Positions 6,942 through 15,904 of a stretch of 64,000 nt of DNA are shown piece by piece. The translations under genes were made by a program, and so were the position numbers. The notes under the pieces were generated by a model. The model was not told the origin of the DNA. It was given only the letters and a program-made list of their open reading frames with translations, and searched no databases. The stretch comes from Streptococcus cristatus. Its GTDB lineage: Bacteria; Bacillota; Bacilli; Lactobacillales; Streptococcaceae. The stretch lies in contig NZ_RJPT01000003.1 of assembly GCF_003943515.1 (NCBI RefSeq), forward strand, positions 96,673 to 160,672, read 5' to 3'. Positions within the stretch are counted from its first letter, which is position 1. Each line of letters opens with the position of its first letter.

Positions 6942-9900
6942 GTGAAATCAAAGGAACTTATCTATTTAGCCAGTACAGCTATATTGCTAGCAGCAACGGC
7001 TAACGTAGTACAGGCAGAAGAAAATACGCCGACAACCACAGACCCTGAAGTAGCTAAGGCAGAACTTCAAGTAGAAAAGGATCATCAACATCAGCAGGTA
7101 GCCTTACCAGAAGCGGTGTCTACTGACCGTCAAGTCAAACAAGAAAGCTCGGTCGCAAAAGCTGAAGCTAGTACAGTATACAAGGCACCAGAAAATCTGG
7201 CACCTGCTGCTAGTCTGGTCAAGGAGAATGTATCAGAAAATAAAGCGAGTGAACAAGCAAAGACAGTTGCTTCTGAAGCGATTCAGAATCCAGTAAAGGC
7301 TGAGCAGACTTCCCCAGCGATCAGCGCCAGTCCTGTATCTAAAAAAGGAAGCACTTCTTTTTATAATGCGGCTTCTTCATCTGGACAAACAGCGCGTAGC
7401 AATTCACAAGCAGAAATCAAGGGCTCTACCTTTGTGGATGTGAGTAGTCATAACGGCCATATCAGTGTAGAAGACTATCGCCAATTAGCATCCAAAGGTG
7501 TCGGCGGTGTCGTTGTCAAACTGACAGAAGGAACCTACTATACAAATCCTTATGCTGAGTCTCAGGTTCGAAATGCGCAAGCAGCTGGTTTGCAAGTATC
7601 AACCTATGCCTTCTCGCATTATACAAATGATGCAGAAGCCAGAGCAGAGGCTCGTTACTATGCTGCTTTTGCTAATAAACTGTCCTTGCCTAAAAATACA
7701 GTCATGGTCAATGACATGGAAGACCCTAAAATGCAAACGGGGATCAACCAGCATACTCAGGCTTGGGCAGATGAAATGCGCAAGCAGGGATATGCAAATC
7801 TGATGTATTACACAAGTGCTAGCTGGGTTGACCAGAACAACCTACGCCACAAGGGTTCAATCAATACATCTCTCTTTGGTCTTGATAATTTTTGGATTGC
7901 TCAGTATCCAGCACCGAAGCTAAGTGCAAATGATGCTAAAAGTTTGAAGTACAATAGCAGAGCAGGAGCTTGGCAATTTACTTCTCAAGCGCAGCTGCTT
8001 TCTGGTAAGCATGTTTTCGATCAAAGTATTGACTACTCTGGTAGATTTACTGCTAGAGCTACTTTGGTTAAACAACCGCTGACAGGTAAGATTAGTATTC
8101 AAAATAATAATCCAAAAACTGGCACATTTGATGTTGTTGTTTCCGAAGTTTCCGCACCACATGGAGTTCAGGAAGTTAAACTTCCGACTTGGTCCAGTGA
8201 GCGTGGGCAAGATGATATTGTTTGGTACACTGCAACGAAGCAAGCTAACGGGACTTATAAGCTGACAGTGAATGCTGCCAACCATAAAGGCTCTACGGGC
8301 GAATACAATGTTCATTTGTATTACGTTCAAGGTGATGGTAAGTTAGTCGGTGTTGGTGGTACAACGACTAAGGTTTCAGTTGCTAAACCAGAGGGCAAGC
8401 TGACTATTGCCAACAACAATCCTAAGACCGGTACATTCGATGTGATTGTTTCTGAGGTTTCTAGCCCCCAAGGCGTTCGTGAAGTCTTGCTTCCGACTTG
8501 GTCAAATGAGAATGGTCAGGATGATATTATTTGGCACAAGGCACAGAAACAGTCAGACGGTACTTATAAATTCACCGTCCGTTCTAGCGAGCATAAGAAT
8601 TCTGTTGGCGACTACAGTGTCCACTTGTACTATATCCAAAACGACGGCAAGATGGTCGGTGTTGGCGGTACAACGGCTAAAGTCACTCGTGCTTCAGTTG
8701 CTAAGCCAGAAGGCAAGCTGACTATTGCCAACAACGATCCAAAGACCGGTACATTCGATGTGATCGTGTCAGAAGTTTCTAGCCCGCAAGGGGTTCGTGA
8801 AGTCTTGCTTCCAACTTGGTCAAATGATCAAGGTCAGGATGACATCATTTGGCACAAGGCACAGAAACAGTCAGATGGTACTTATAAATTTACTGTCCGT
8901 TCCAGCGATCATAAGAATTCTGTTGGGGACTACAGTGTCCACTTGTATTATATCCAAAACGATGGCAAGATGGTCGGCGTTGGCGGTACAACGACTAAAG
9001 TCACTCGAGCTTCAGTTGCTAAGCCAGAAGGCAAACTGACTATTGCCAACAACGATCCAAAGACCGGTACATTCGATGTGATCGTGTCAGAAGTTTCTAG
9101 CCCGCAAGGTGTTCGTGAAGTCTTACTTCCAACTTGGTCACATGAGCAAGGTCAGGATGACATCATCTGGCACAAGGCACAGAAACAGTCAGATGGTACT
9201 TATAAATTTACTGTCCGTTCCAGCGATCATAAGAATTCCGTTGGTGACTACAGTGTCCACTTGTATTATATCCAAAACGATGGCAAGATGGTCGGCGTTG
9301 GCGGTACAACGACTAAAGTCACTCGAGCTTCAGTTGCTAAGCCAGAAGGCAAACTGACTATTGCCAACAACGATCCAAAGACCGGTACATTCGATGTGAT
9401 CGTGTCTGAAGTTTCTAGCCCACAAGGTGTTCGTGAAGTCTTGCTTCCAACTTGGTCAAATGAGCAAGGTCAGGATGACATCATTTGGCACAAGGCGCAG
9501 AAACAGTCGGACGGTACTTATAAATTTACTGTCCGTGCTAGCGAGCACAAGAATTCCGTTGGTGACTACAGTGTCCACTTGTACTATGTTCAAAATGACG
9601 GCAAGATGGTCGGTGTAGGTGGTACAACAACCAAGGTTTCCATTGCGACAGGGGAGAAACCACAGGGAAAAATCAGTATCCAAAATAAAAATAATGAAAC
9701 TGGTGAATTTGATATCGTCGTTTCTGGTGTTGTAGCTCCAGAAGGGGTCAAAGAAGTCTACCTGCCAACTTGGTCCAGTGAAAACGGACAAGATGATATT
9801 AAGTGGTACACAGCAGAACGCCAAGCAGATGGTACTTATCGCAAGCGTGTTTATGCGAGAGATCATAAAAATAGTCAAGGCGAGTACAATGTGCATCTGT

Positions 9901-10466
9901 ATTATTTGAACAATCGCAATCAGCTGCAAGGAGCTGGTGGAGAGAAAACTACGGTTTCTATTAAACATCCTCAATCGCCTAGCAGTCAGCGTGATCGTGT
10001 TCTTGCAGCAGCAGCAGCGATGGTTGGCGTCAAGGGAGGCAGTGCTGAGCACCACCGTCTGGTCAATGACTATAATAGTGTTAGACCGCTACCAGTCGGT
10101 TATGCTGTAAAGAATTCAGATGACTGGTGCGACATTTTCACAACAGTTATTTTCCAAAGAGAAGGCTTGAGCGATCTTATCGGTCGTGAATGCGGTGTTG
10201 AGCGCCATATTCACATCTTTAAACGTCTAGGTATCTGGAATGAAGATGGTAATTCTACCCCTAAAGCGGGCGATATCATCACCTTTAACTGGGATCAAAA
10301 TAGCCAGCAAAACGATGGCTGGGCTGATCATATCGGTATTGTCGAAAAAGTTGAAAATGGTATCATTCATACGATTGAAGGTAATAGTAACGACGAAGTT
10401 AAACGCAATACTTACCGTATTGGTCACGGAAATATCCGTGGTTTTGCATCACCTCGTTATAGATAA
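6942..10466 (+). CDS. Secreted two-enzyme cell-wall hydrolase: GH25, six Bsp-like repeats, CHAP domain
   Basis: Secreted protein of 1174 residues starting at a GTG with GGAGA seven bases upstream. A signal peptide (about residues 1-25, ending VQAEE) precedes a low-complexity Ala/Glu/Lys/Ser linker. Residues about 164-375 form a GH25 lysozyme domain with FVDVSSHNG (Asp166) and NDMED (Asp258, Glu260). Six repeats of the group B streptococcal secreted protein type follow from residues 382, 485, 591, 697, 803 and 909, spaced 103 then 106 residues; they probably bind the wall. Residues about 1030-1174 are a CHAP-like amidase/endopeptidase with Cys1063 (DDWC) and His1130 (ADHIGIV). The Bsp-repeat-plus-hydrolase plan recalls autolysins AtlA of S. 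mutans and AtlS of S. gordonii. It would cut both glycan and peptide in peptidoglycan, during cell separation or autolysis. There is no sorting signal. Expression probably depends on read-through from tpiA. Confidence 0.88.
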   Translation: MKSKELIYLASTAILLAATANVVQAEENTPTTTDPEVAKAELQVEKDHQHQQVALPEAVSTDRQVKQESSVAKAEASTVYKAPENLAPAASLVKENVSENKASEQAKTVASEAIQNPVKAEQTSPAISASPVSKKGSTSFYNAASSSGQTARSNSQAEIKGSTFVDVSSHNGHISVEDYRQLASKGVGGVVVKLTEGTYYTNPYAESQVRNAQAAGLQVSTYAFSHYTNDAEARAEARYYAAFANKLSLPKNTVMVNDMEDPKMQTGINQHTQAWADEMRKQGYANLMYYTSASWVDQNNLRHKGSINTSLFGLDNFWIAQYPAPKLSANDAKSLKYNSRAGAWQFTSQAQLLSGKHVFDQSIDYSGRFTARATLVKQPLTGKISIQNNNPKTGTFDVVVSEVSAPHGVQEVKLPTWSSERGQDDIVWYTATKQANGTYKLTVNAANHKGSTGEYNVHLYYVQGDGKLVGVGGTTTKVSVAKPEGKLTIANNNPKTGTFDVIVSEVSSPQGVREVLLPTWSNENGQDDIIWHKAQKQSDGTYKFTVRSSEHKNSVGDYSVHLYYIQNDGKMVGVGGTTAKVTRASVAKPEGKLTIANNDPKTGTFDVIVSEVSSPQGVREVLLPTWSNDQGQDDIIWHKAQKQSDGTYKFTVRSSDHKNSVGDYSVHLYYIQNDGKMVGVGGTTTKVTRASVAKPEGKLTIANNDPKTGTFDVIVSEVSSPQGVREVLLPTWSHEQGQDDIIWHKAQKQSDGTYKFTVRSSDHKNSVGDYSVHLYYIQNDGKMVGVGGTTTKVTRASVAKPEGKLTIANNDPKTGTFDVIVSEVSSPQGVREVLLPTWSNEQGQDDIIWHKAQKQSDGTYKFTVRASEHKNSVGDYSVHLYYVQNDGKMVGVGGTTTKVSIATGEKPQGKISIQNKNNETGEFDIVVSGVVAPEGVKEVYLPTWSSENGQDDIKWYTAERQADGTYRKRVYARDHKNSQGEYNVHLYYLNNRNQLQGAGGEKTTVSIKHPQSPSSQRDRVLAAAAAMVGVKGGSAEHHRLVNDYNSVRPLPVGYAVKNSDDWCDIFTTVIFQREGLSDLIGRECGVERHIHIFKRLGIWNEDGNSTPKAGDIITFNWDQNSQQNDGWADHIGIVEKVENGIIHTIEGNSNDEVKRNTYRIGHGNIRGFASPRYR
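8394..9665 (+). repeat. Tandem 318-bp repeats inside the GH25/CHAP gene
   Basis: Four near-identical 318-bp units begin at 8394, 8712, 9030 and 9348. Diverged units flank them at 8085 and 9666. The near-identity of the middle units at DNA level points to recent amplification or gene conversion. Confidence 0.9.
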
Positions 10467-10470
10467 ACAC

Positions 10471-10655
10471 AAAAAGAGAGTGGGACAGAAATCGGTAATT
10501 CGTTAGAATTCGATTTCGTCGTCCCACCTCAGCACAGTTGAGTAGGGCTGTGAAAGCTGATGAAATCAGCGTAGTAGAGCCCACTCAACCACTGCGTCTT
10601 GCTCGACAATCCAAAGACAATTGAGAGGCTAGGACTTTTGTCCCAGCCTCTTTTT
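10471..10655 (+). repeat. Dispersed structured repeat, copy A (three-hairpin element)
   Basis: About 185 bp, nearly the same as copies at 34618-34804 and (inverted) 44708-44886. Hairpin 1: GTGGGAC ... GTCCCAC with inner pairing GAAATCG/CGATTTC. Hairpin 2: GTTGAGT ... ACTCAAC with inner GCTGAT-GAA-ATCAGC. Hairpin 3: GAGGCTAGGAC/GTCCCAGCCTC followed by TTTTT, a terminator. It lies between convergent genes, and the stop codon of murN overlaps its last two bases. Confidence 0.85.
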
Positions 10656-11889
10656 AACGTCTTAGAATTTTCTTTATGAGCTGAAGCAGCTTAAACTTGA
10701 GTGGGTTAGGATAATAACGGAAAGTTCCCATTTTTCGGACGATGAAGCCATTGAAGTTTTGCTTGAAGCGCAGAACGCCGTCGGAACCATCGAAAATTCC
10801 CATAATACCGAGGAAATTATAAAATGGAATGCCTCTCTTGATGCTCTCGGTCATAACGTATTCCTGCAGCAGGGCTGGAGCGTAGAATTTGTTAAACTCA
10901 GGATAGGAGCCGCTGAAGAGATAGGTTGTTTCCTGAGGAGTATAGATAAAGAGACTGGCAGCTAGGACTTGGTCTTGGTCACCGTACTTGTCAATCAGCT
11001 CTTGGGCTTCAACTTTGCGGGTTTCAAAGCTGTTAAACTGGCTGGAAAGTTCTCGCAGCTGATTTTGTTTCTTTTCAGATTGAGGATTGTTTTCCAAGTC
11101 AGCCTGCAGTTTTTGAATTTTCTGGCCCAGCTTTTCTTGGTCTTTTTGTAAGTTCTGAAGATAGTCCTTGAAGTTGAGACTGGCTGTCATAAAGTCCGCC
11201 TGTTGACCAAAGCTATCATAAAAATCTTGATAGTAGTCTAGTGGCTTGTCATCATATTCCCGCCTGTCAGAAGTGGCAGCTGTGATATCTTTGAAAACGC
11301 TGAGTTGGTCACGTTCTAGTCTTTTAAGCTTGATACCAAAGGTATTCGCCTTTTTGACAGTCGCCTTACCATTTTTACTGAAGGACTTGAGCAGGTCTTT
11401 CTCTGTCAGACCATGTAAGTCTTTGACATAATGCCAATCAGGCTCCCCGCCTGGATAGCCTGTCTGTAGGCCATCAAAGTCAAAGCCTAAATCAGTCAGT
11501 TGCTGGATAAGCTCGACTTTTTCATCAGATGTGGGCTGGCCATTGCTGTCAAAGGTCTGATAAGTCTCGTAGGGCTTGATGATGAGCTCTAAGGCGCCTT
11601 CTTTTTTAGCGTAAGCCTGCAAGGCTTGATAGAAGGGAGTTAGATATTGAGCATCAGTAGAGACAGGGCCGCAGTTGATTTCCATATGAAGACCGCCAGT
11701 CATGGGCATACTGTAGAGGACAGCTGACAACGCTACCTGTCCCTGCGGGTCCGTATAGCCGACATACCGGGTACTGAAGCCACGCTTGCTCAGCAGCTCT
11801 GCCATTTCCACGGTCTGCATAAAAGAGCGTTGGGAGCTAGCTGAGGTATGCTGGATGAATTCTTCTTGGCTGAGAAGTTTGAAGGTCAT
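10654..11889 (-). CDS. murN: MurN, peptidoglycan branched-peptide aminoacyltransferase (Fem family)
   Basis: Protein of 411 residues closely matching pneumococcal MurN in my memory of the family, including EINCGPV, LIIKPYETYQTFDS, YPGGEPDW and FLGIMGIFDGSDGVLRFKQNF. MurN adds the second amino acid (Ala) of the dipeptide cross-bridge to the lipid II stem lysine, using aminoacyl-tRNA, after MurM. Two GNAT-like domains are joined by a long helical coiled-coil arm (about residues 245-300), typical of Fem enzymes. It lies 14 bases downstream of murM and is last in the HD-HAD-murM-murN operon. The hairpin of repeat copy A serves as its terminator. Confidence 0.92.
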   Translation of the reverse strand: MTFKLLSQEEFIQHTSASSQRSFMQTVEMAELLSKRGFSTRYVGYTDPQGQVALSAVLYSMPMTGGLHMEINCGPVSTDAQYLTPFYQALQAYAKKEGALELIIKPYETYQTFDSNGQPTSDEKVELIQQLTDLGFDFDGLQTGYPGGEPDWHYVKDLHGLTEKDLLKSFSKNGKATVKKANTFGIKLKRLERDQLSVFKDITAATSDRREYDDKPLDYYQDFYDSFGQQADFMTASLNFKDYLQNLQKDQEKLGQKIQKLQADLENNPQSEKKQNQLRELSSQFNSFETRKVEAQELIDKYGDQDQVLAASLFIYTPQETTYLFSGSYPEFNKFYAPALLQEYVMTESIKRGIPFYNFLGIMGIFDGSDGVLRFKQNFNGFIVRKMGTFRYYPNPLKFKLLQLIKKILRR

Positions 11890-11903
11890 AGGCTTCCTTT
11901 CTT

Positions 11904-13118
11904 TTAATGCTTGCTGCGCAGTTTCTTTCTGAGAGTGTAGGCCAGATTGGAGAGGTGGTAAAGAGGATTGGTCGGCAAGTTAAACTCACCAGCAAATTCC
12001 TCAATGGTCGGATTGAACTTGGATTTAAAGCTGTAGAGACCGCCCTTGAGGTCGTTTTCGATTCCACCCATATTTTGCCAATCTGCTCCGCGCTCAAAAG
12101 CATGTTTGGCCGTTTCGTACCAAGTGATAATGGCTGGCTGGTAGCGACGGTATTCCTCGTCCATTCCAGCATAGATATTTTCAGAAGTCTTTCCGTATTC
12201 TAAGACCAGTGTGCCAGACAGGGGAACGACAGCAGCACCTTGGCTGATTTTATCCTCTATAAAGTCAATTTCTTCTTGGAGGCGTTTCTGTTCTTGCTGG
12301 TTATTCTCAATCTTGCCAGGCTTGGTTTTCTCGGTAAATTTCTCTGCTTCTTTAAGTGTCTTGGTCAGCTGAGCCTGCAAGTCTTCCAAGCGTGCCTTTA
12401 GATCAATGCTAGACAAGGTGATGTAGGAGTGCTCAGGATAAGTATCCAAGAGTTTTTGGTAATAGTCTTTGCCGCGTAGGTGGATGTTTTTTCTGTTTTC
12501 TGTCTTCTTCATCAAGGCTGAAAAGTCATCCAGTAATTCTGCTCCGCCAAATTGGATTTGAATACCTTTATTACGGGCTGTACGAATAGCCTGCCGAGTA
12601 CTCTTAGAAAGCAGATCCTCGCTGAAATCTTCTTTATGAATATTGGCCTGCAAGCGAGGCTGGATGGTTTCGTCTAGAGACTCAGTCCGTCCGACCCAGA
12701 CAGCTCCAGCTTGCTGTAGCTTTTGAATCAGCTCAATCGTCTCTGCTTTGTCTTGCAATTCACCGCCCATCTTGCTTTCTGCCAAAAAGAGGCTGGGATC
12801 AAACTTGACAAAAAGCGCTTTTTTCTCCTTGGCAAATTTCTTGAGCGACGCCAAAACAAAGGTCAGCAGCTCCTTGTCACTATAGTCCATGATAGGACCG
12901 CGCGGGATATAAAGCAGGGTCATCCCCAAAGGCAGTGGTTTGATTAGGATACTGGCTGCAGCAACCAAGTGGTCGTCTTTATAGAAGCCCAAGCGCTCAT
13001 TTCCCCAGTTGTCCTTGATTTGAGCCCAGGCTGCGCTCTGCAGGAGATTGGCCTGCGGATGAGCCATGACAAAATCATCGTGTTCCTGAGCTGAAATTCC
13101 AATTTTGTAGCTGTACAT
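11904..13118 (-). CDS. murM: MurM, peptidoglycan branched-peptide aminoacyltransferase (Fem family)
   Basis: Protein of 404 residues from the ATG at 13118, which overlaps the stop of the upstream HAD gene (TAATG). The longer reading from 13133 adds five residues and has no better ribosome-binding site. Family blocks include LYIPRGPIMDY, SKSTRQAIRTARNKGIQIQ and WQNMGG, with a charged helical arm around residues 240-285. MurM attaches the first residue (Ser or Ala) of the cross-bridge to lipid II; in pneumococcus mosaic murM alleles affect beta-lactam resistance. The weak Shine-Dalgarno and the overlap suggest translation coupled to the HAD gene. Confidence 0.92.
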   Translation of the reverse strand: MYSYKIGISAQEHDDFVMAHPQANLLQSAAWAQIKDNWGNERLGFYKDDHLVAAASILIKPLPLGMTLLYIPRGPIMDYSDKELLTFVLASLKKFAKEKKALFVKFDPSLFLAESKMGGELQDKAETIELIQKLQQAGAVWVGRTESLDETIQPRLQANIHKEDFSEDLLSKSTRQAIRTARNKGIQIQFGGAELLDDFSALMKKTENRKNIHLRGKDYYQKLLDTYPEHSYITLSSIDLKARLEDLQAQLTKTLKEAEKFTEKTKPGKIENNQQEQKRLQEEIDFIEDKISQGAAVVPLSGTLVLEYGKTSENIYAGMDEEYRRYQPAIITWYETAKHAFERGADWQNMGGIENDLKGGLYSFKSKFNPTIEEFAGEFNLPTNPLYHLSNLAYTLRKKLRSKH

Positions 13119-13927
13119 TATTTTAAAACCCACTCTCTAATAGCGTGTGCTACGCCGGATTCTTCGTTCGATTTGGTGATATATTTGGCGATTTTCTTGA
13201 GTTCTTCCTTACCGTTTTCCATGACAACAGGAGAGCCGACAGCTTCCAGCATGGCGCGGTCATTTTCTTCATCACCGATAGCCATGGTCTGCTCCTTGCT
13301 CAAGCCCAGTTTTTCAGCCAGATGGAGGATAGCAGCTCCTTTATTGACAGTTTTTTTGACAATTTCTAGATAGAAAGGAGCTGATTTAACTAGTGTATAT
13401 TTTTCGGCCAATCCTGGTGGCAGCTTAGCAATGGCTGCATCCAGAATTTCTGGTTCATCAATATACATGCACTTGACGATTTCTTTATCAGCTATTTCTT
13501 CAGGTGTGCGATAGAAAATAGGCATGTTGACCAGATTAGACTCGTAAACAGTGTACTTACCGATGTTGCGATTGGCTGTATAAATGCCGTCCTTGGTGAT
13601 GGCATGCATGTGAACGCCTAATTTTCGTCCGAGCAGCTCGATATCCAGATAGTCGTCATAGGTCAGTGTTTCTTTGATTAATTCTTGACCTGTAACAGTA
13701 TCCTGCACCAGTCCGCCATTGAAGGTCACGACATAGTTGCCTGGTTGATTAAGTTCTAGCTCCTCGAGGAGTTTTTTTACACCTGCAATAGGACGGCCGG
13801 TTGCAATGACGATTTTAACGCCAGCAGCCTTGGCATCCTGAACAGCGCTGAAGACTTCAGCAGTGATTTCTTTTTGGTTATTTAAAAGGGTACCGTCAAT
13901 GTCAACGGCAACTAATTTGATAGACAT
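13118..13927 (-). CDS. Cof-type HAD-IIB hydrolase (sugar/cofactor phosphatase)
   Basis: Cytoplasmic protein of 269 residues. Motif I is DIDGTLLN (residues 9-16), motif II ATGRP, the C2B-type cap lies in the middle, and motif IV is GDEENDRAML. This is the YidA/Cof subgroup that dephosphorylates sugar phosphates or flavin-type cofactors; the exact substrate is unknown. Its start lies one base after the stop of the HD gene, and its stop overlaps murM by one base, so it is the second gene of the operon. Confidence 0.88.
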   Translation of the reverse strand: MSIKLVAVDIDGTLLNNQKEITAEVFSAVQDAKAAGVKIVIATGRPIAGVKKLLEELELNQPGNYVVTFNGGLVQDTVTGQELIKETLTYDDYLDIELLGRKLGVHMHAITKDGIYTANRNIGKYTVYESNLVNMPIFYRTPEEIADKEIVKCMYIDEPEILDAAIAKLPPGLAEKYTLVKSAPFYLEIVKKTVNKGAAILHLAEKLGLSKEQTMAIGDEENDRAMLEAVGSPVVMENGKEELKKIAKYITKSNEESGVAHAIREWVLK

Positions 13928-13928
13928 T

Positions 13929-15230
13929 TTATTCTCCGTAGGTAAATTGGTCGTTTTTGATATAGTGCATAAAGGTCTGGTTTTTTTCGCTGAAAAGTCC
14001 TGTATCTGCCAGCATTTCCTTGGGGAAGTAGAAGCGATTGTCGCCCTGTCTGGTGCCGGCCAGCGAATGGACGATAGGAGACAGGCTAGATAGTTCTGCT
14101 AAGCTCCCATCTTTTTGCAGGATTTCAATCTGGGTCCGAGGTTTTTCAACATCGGGCCGGTAGAAATCATAAGGCAAATCAAAATTACGATGAATAGCAG
14201 TATAGTAATCGGGGTCAAAACCAACCTGTCCAACTAGGTCTCGCATGATAACCAAATGCGCTTCGTTTTCCTGAGAGAAGACGATAGACTTAAAGACCTT
14301 GCGGTTGATAAAACGCTGAGCCAAGTCTGATAAAATCTTGTCCGGACTAGTCATCCAAACTTGGAAATAGGTATTCATAACACCATCATCCAAGGCCAGA
14401 TAATCCTGCAGGGTCACTCTGTTTTCAAAGAAGGGAATGAGATTGGGCGATGACAGCGCAAAATAATCCTTCTGAGCCGGATAGAGAAACTTGGCCCGCT
14501 TGAGCAGATTTTGCAGCAAAACTTCCATAGCCCTACTGGCCGGGTGGAAATAGACCTGCATGTACATCTGGTAGCGGCTGACCACATAGTCCTCTACCGC
14601 ATGCATACCATTGCGCTTGAAGGCGATGCCCTTTTCTACTGGACAAATCACTCGCAGAATCCGAGTCAAGTCAAATTGTCCATAGGAAGCGCCAGTAAAA
14701 AAGGAATCTCGCAAGAGATAGTCCATCCGGTCCACATCAATCTGGCTGGAAATCAGCTGAACTACCTGTTTATTGGGGTAAGTGTGATTGATGACGCTAG
14801 CCACCTTTTCGGGGAAATCTGGCGAAACCTGCACCAAGGCCTGATGAATCTCTGTTTCAGGACTGGTGATAATTTGCCGCGTAATATCCTCGTGATTAGT
14901 ATCAAAGAGGCGCTCAAAAGTGTGTGAATAAGCTCCGTGCCCCAAGTCATGCAGGAGAGCGGCTGTCATGGTCAGCAGGCTTTCGTGACTATCCCAGACA
15001 TCGCTATATTTTTCATTGAAAATCTTGGTGATGCGTCGAGCAATCTCATAGGCTCCCAGACAATGCGAAAAACGGCTGTGCTCCCCGCCGTGAAAAGTAT
15101 AGCCAGAAGTGCCCAGCTGTTTGATGCGACGCAGCCGTTGAAATTCTTTGGTATTGATTAAATCATAAATGACCTGATGATCCACATGCACATAATTGTG
15201 AACCGGGTCCCGAAATACTTTTTCAATCAT
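13929..15230 (-). CDS. HD-domain phosphohydrolase (dNTPase/SAMHD1-like, YwfO type)
   Basis: Protein of 433 residues with an HD metal-binding pattern: HCLGAYEIARR (His57), LLHDLGHGAYSH (His94, Asp95) and an Asp around SSQIDVDRMDYLLRD. The DPVHNYV opening and VDRMDYLLRD block are typical of the SAMHD1-related family that hydrolyses dNTPs or other nucleotides. It is first in the HD-HAD-murM-murN operon. The ATG at 15230 has TGATATAAT ending six bases before it and no separate ribosome-binding site, so a leaderless message is predicted. Confidence 0.87.
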   Translation of the reverse strand: MIEKVFRDPVHNYVHVDHQVIYDLINTKEFQRLRRIKQLGTSGYTFHGGEHSRFSHCLGAYEIARRITKIFNEKYSDVWDSHESLLTMTAALLHDLGHGAYSHTFERLFDTNHEDITRQIITSPETEIHQALVQVSPDFPEKVASVINHTYPNKQVVQLISSQIDVDRMDYLLRDSFFTGASYGQFDLTRILRVICPVEKGIAFKRNGMHAVEDYVVSRYQMYMQVYFHPASRAMEVLLQNLLKRAKFLYPAQKDYFALSSPNLIPFFENRVTLQDYLALDDGVMNTYFQVWMTSPDKILSDLAQRFINRKVFKSIVFSQENEAHLVIMRDLVGQVGFDPDYYTAIHRNFDLPYDFYRPDVEKPRTQIEILQKDGSLAELSSLSPIVHSLAGTRQGDNRFYFPKEMLADTGLFSEKNQTFMHYIKNDQFTYGE

Positions 15231-15236
15231 AATCCT

Positions 15237-15245
15237 ATTATATCA
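15237..15245 (-). promoter_or_regulatory. Extended -10 promoter, predicted leaderless start of HD gene
   Basis: On the minus strand TGATATAAT ends six bases before the ATG at 15230. Confidence 0.6.
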
Positions 15246-15347
15246 TAAATGCTCAGTGGGCGAAATTCAAAGCCCGAAGTAGAAAGGAAGAATTCTCAAG
15301 AAATTTTTGATAAAATAGAAGAAAGAAACAAGGAATGTGAGAAAATA

Positions 15348-15737
15348 ATGAAAATTAGAATGAGAAATCAAATCAAATTAGATGAGCAAATGGAGTTGAT
15401 TGACCAGGTCTATGATGTAGAATGGACACAAAAAGGGAGCAATCACTATTTGATTTATCAAAGCGAGGAGCAGGAAAAAGTCGTTCTGAAGTTTAATGAG
15501 GACAAGCTGACCATGACCCGCTTTTCTGAGCCAAAAACCATTCTCCATTTTATCAAGAATGGTCAGCATGTAGTATCCATCCCGACTCCGCTAGGAGCTC
15601 AGCATTTTGTGACGGACACTCAGCATTATCACTTAGATGTAGAAAATCAGGCTTTGGAACTTCATTATGATTTGAAAAGAGCCGAAGATGATCAGCTCTT
15701 TGCCTCTTATCAGATGAAAATAGAATGGCAAGAATAA
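15348..15737 (+). CDS. DUF1934 family protein (small beta-barrel)
   Basis: Protein of 129 residues from the ATG at 15348. The upstream in-frame ATG at 15249 would add a low-quality charged tail that is not family-like and would begin inside the divergent promoter region. The MKIRMRNQI start, alternating hydrophobic strands and the closing YQMKIEW fit the DUF1934 family, described as a small lipocalin-like barrel of unknown function. It is divergent from the HD-murMN operon. No catalytic residues can be named. Confidence 0.75.
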   Translation: MKIRMRNQIKLDEQMELIDQVYDVEWTQKGSNHYLIYQSEEQEKVVLKFNEDKLTMTRFSEPKTILHFIKNGQHVVSIPTPLGAQHFVTDTQHYHLDVENQALELHYDLKRAEDDQLFASYQMKIEWQE

Positions 15738-15762
15738 AAAATTGAAAAATAACAGCTCTGCC

Positions 15763-15790
15763 TTGAAAAATACAAAAATTTTGGTATAAT
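15763..15790 (+). promoter_or_regulatory. Promoter of the manganese riboswitch and cation ATPase
   Basis: TTGAAA (15763-15768), a 16-base spacer and TATAAT (15785-15790). Transcription would start just before the riboswitch. Confidence 0.8.
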
Positions 15791-15796
15791 AAATAC

Positions 15797-15904
15797 ACTC
15801 AAGGGAGTAGCTAACGGTTTTACCGTTACAAGGTCGTCAATACGAAAGAAATTTCCGGCCTTGTATGAAATAGCGAGACTTGTTAATAAACAGGTCTCTT
15901 TTTT
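15797..15904 (+). ncRNA. yybP-ykoY (manganese-sensing) riboswitch
   Basis: The conserved segments of the yybP-ykoY class are present in order: AGGGAGTAGC near 15803, GGTCGTCAATACGAAAG near 15832, then GGCCTTGTATGAAATAGCG near 15858-15874. A terminator stem follows (15876-15884 with 15889-15897, loop AATA, then CTTTTTT), giving a transcriptional switch. In this class bound Mn2+ stabilises the aptamer and prevents termination, turning on an exporter gene. It precedes the P-type ATPase by about 40 bases, as in pneumococcal mgtA. Confidence 0.9.

Noticed and set aside
8394..9665. Insertion or assembly artefact in the near-identical 318-bp repeats
   Set aside because: The reading frame is kept in all units and flanking diverged units have the same plan, so a genuine tandem domain array is more likely. 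Long reads would settle the copy number.
9456..10055. Long minus-strand open frame inside the GH25/CHAP gene (about 199 codons)
   Set aside because: It is an antisense shadow of a clear coding repeat region, with no start signals and no recognisable protein features.
10471..10655. CRISPR array or tRNA gene in the structured repeat
   Set aside because: There is no regular repeat-spacer pattern and no tRNA cloverleaf. The hairpins belong to a dispersed element found three times.
14511..14927. Plus-strand frame of 138 codons opposite the HD gene
   Set aside because: It is antisense to a clear HD phosphohydrolase and has no family features.
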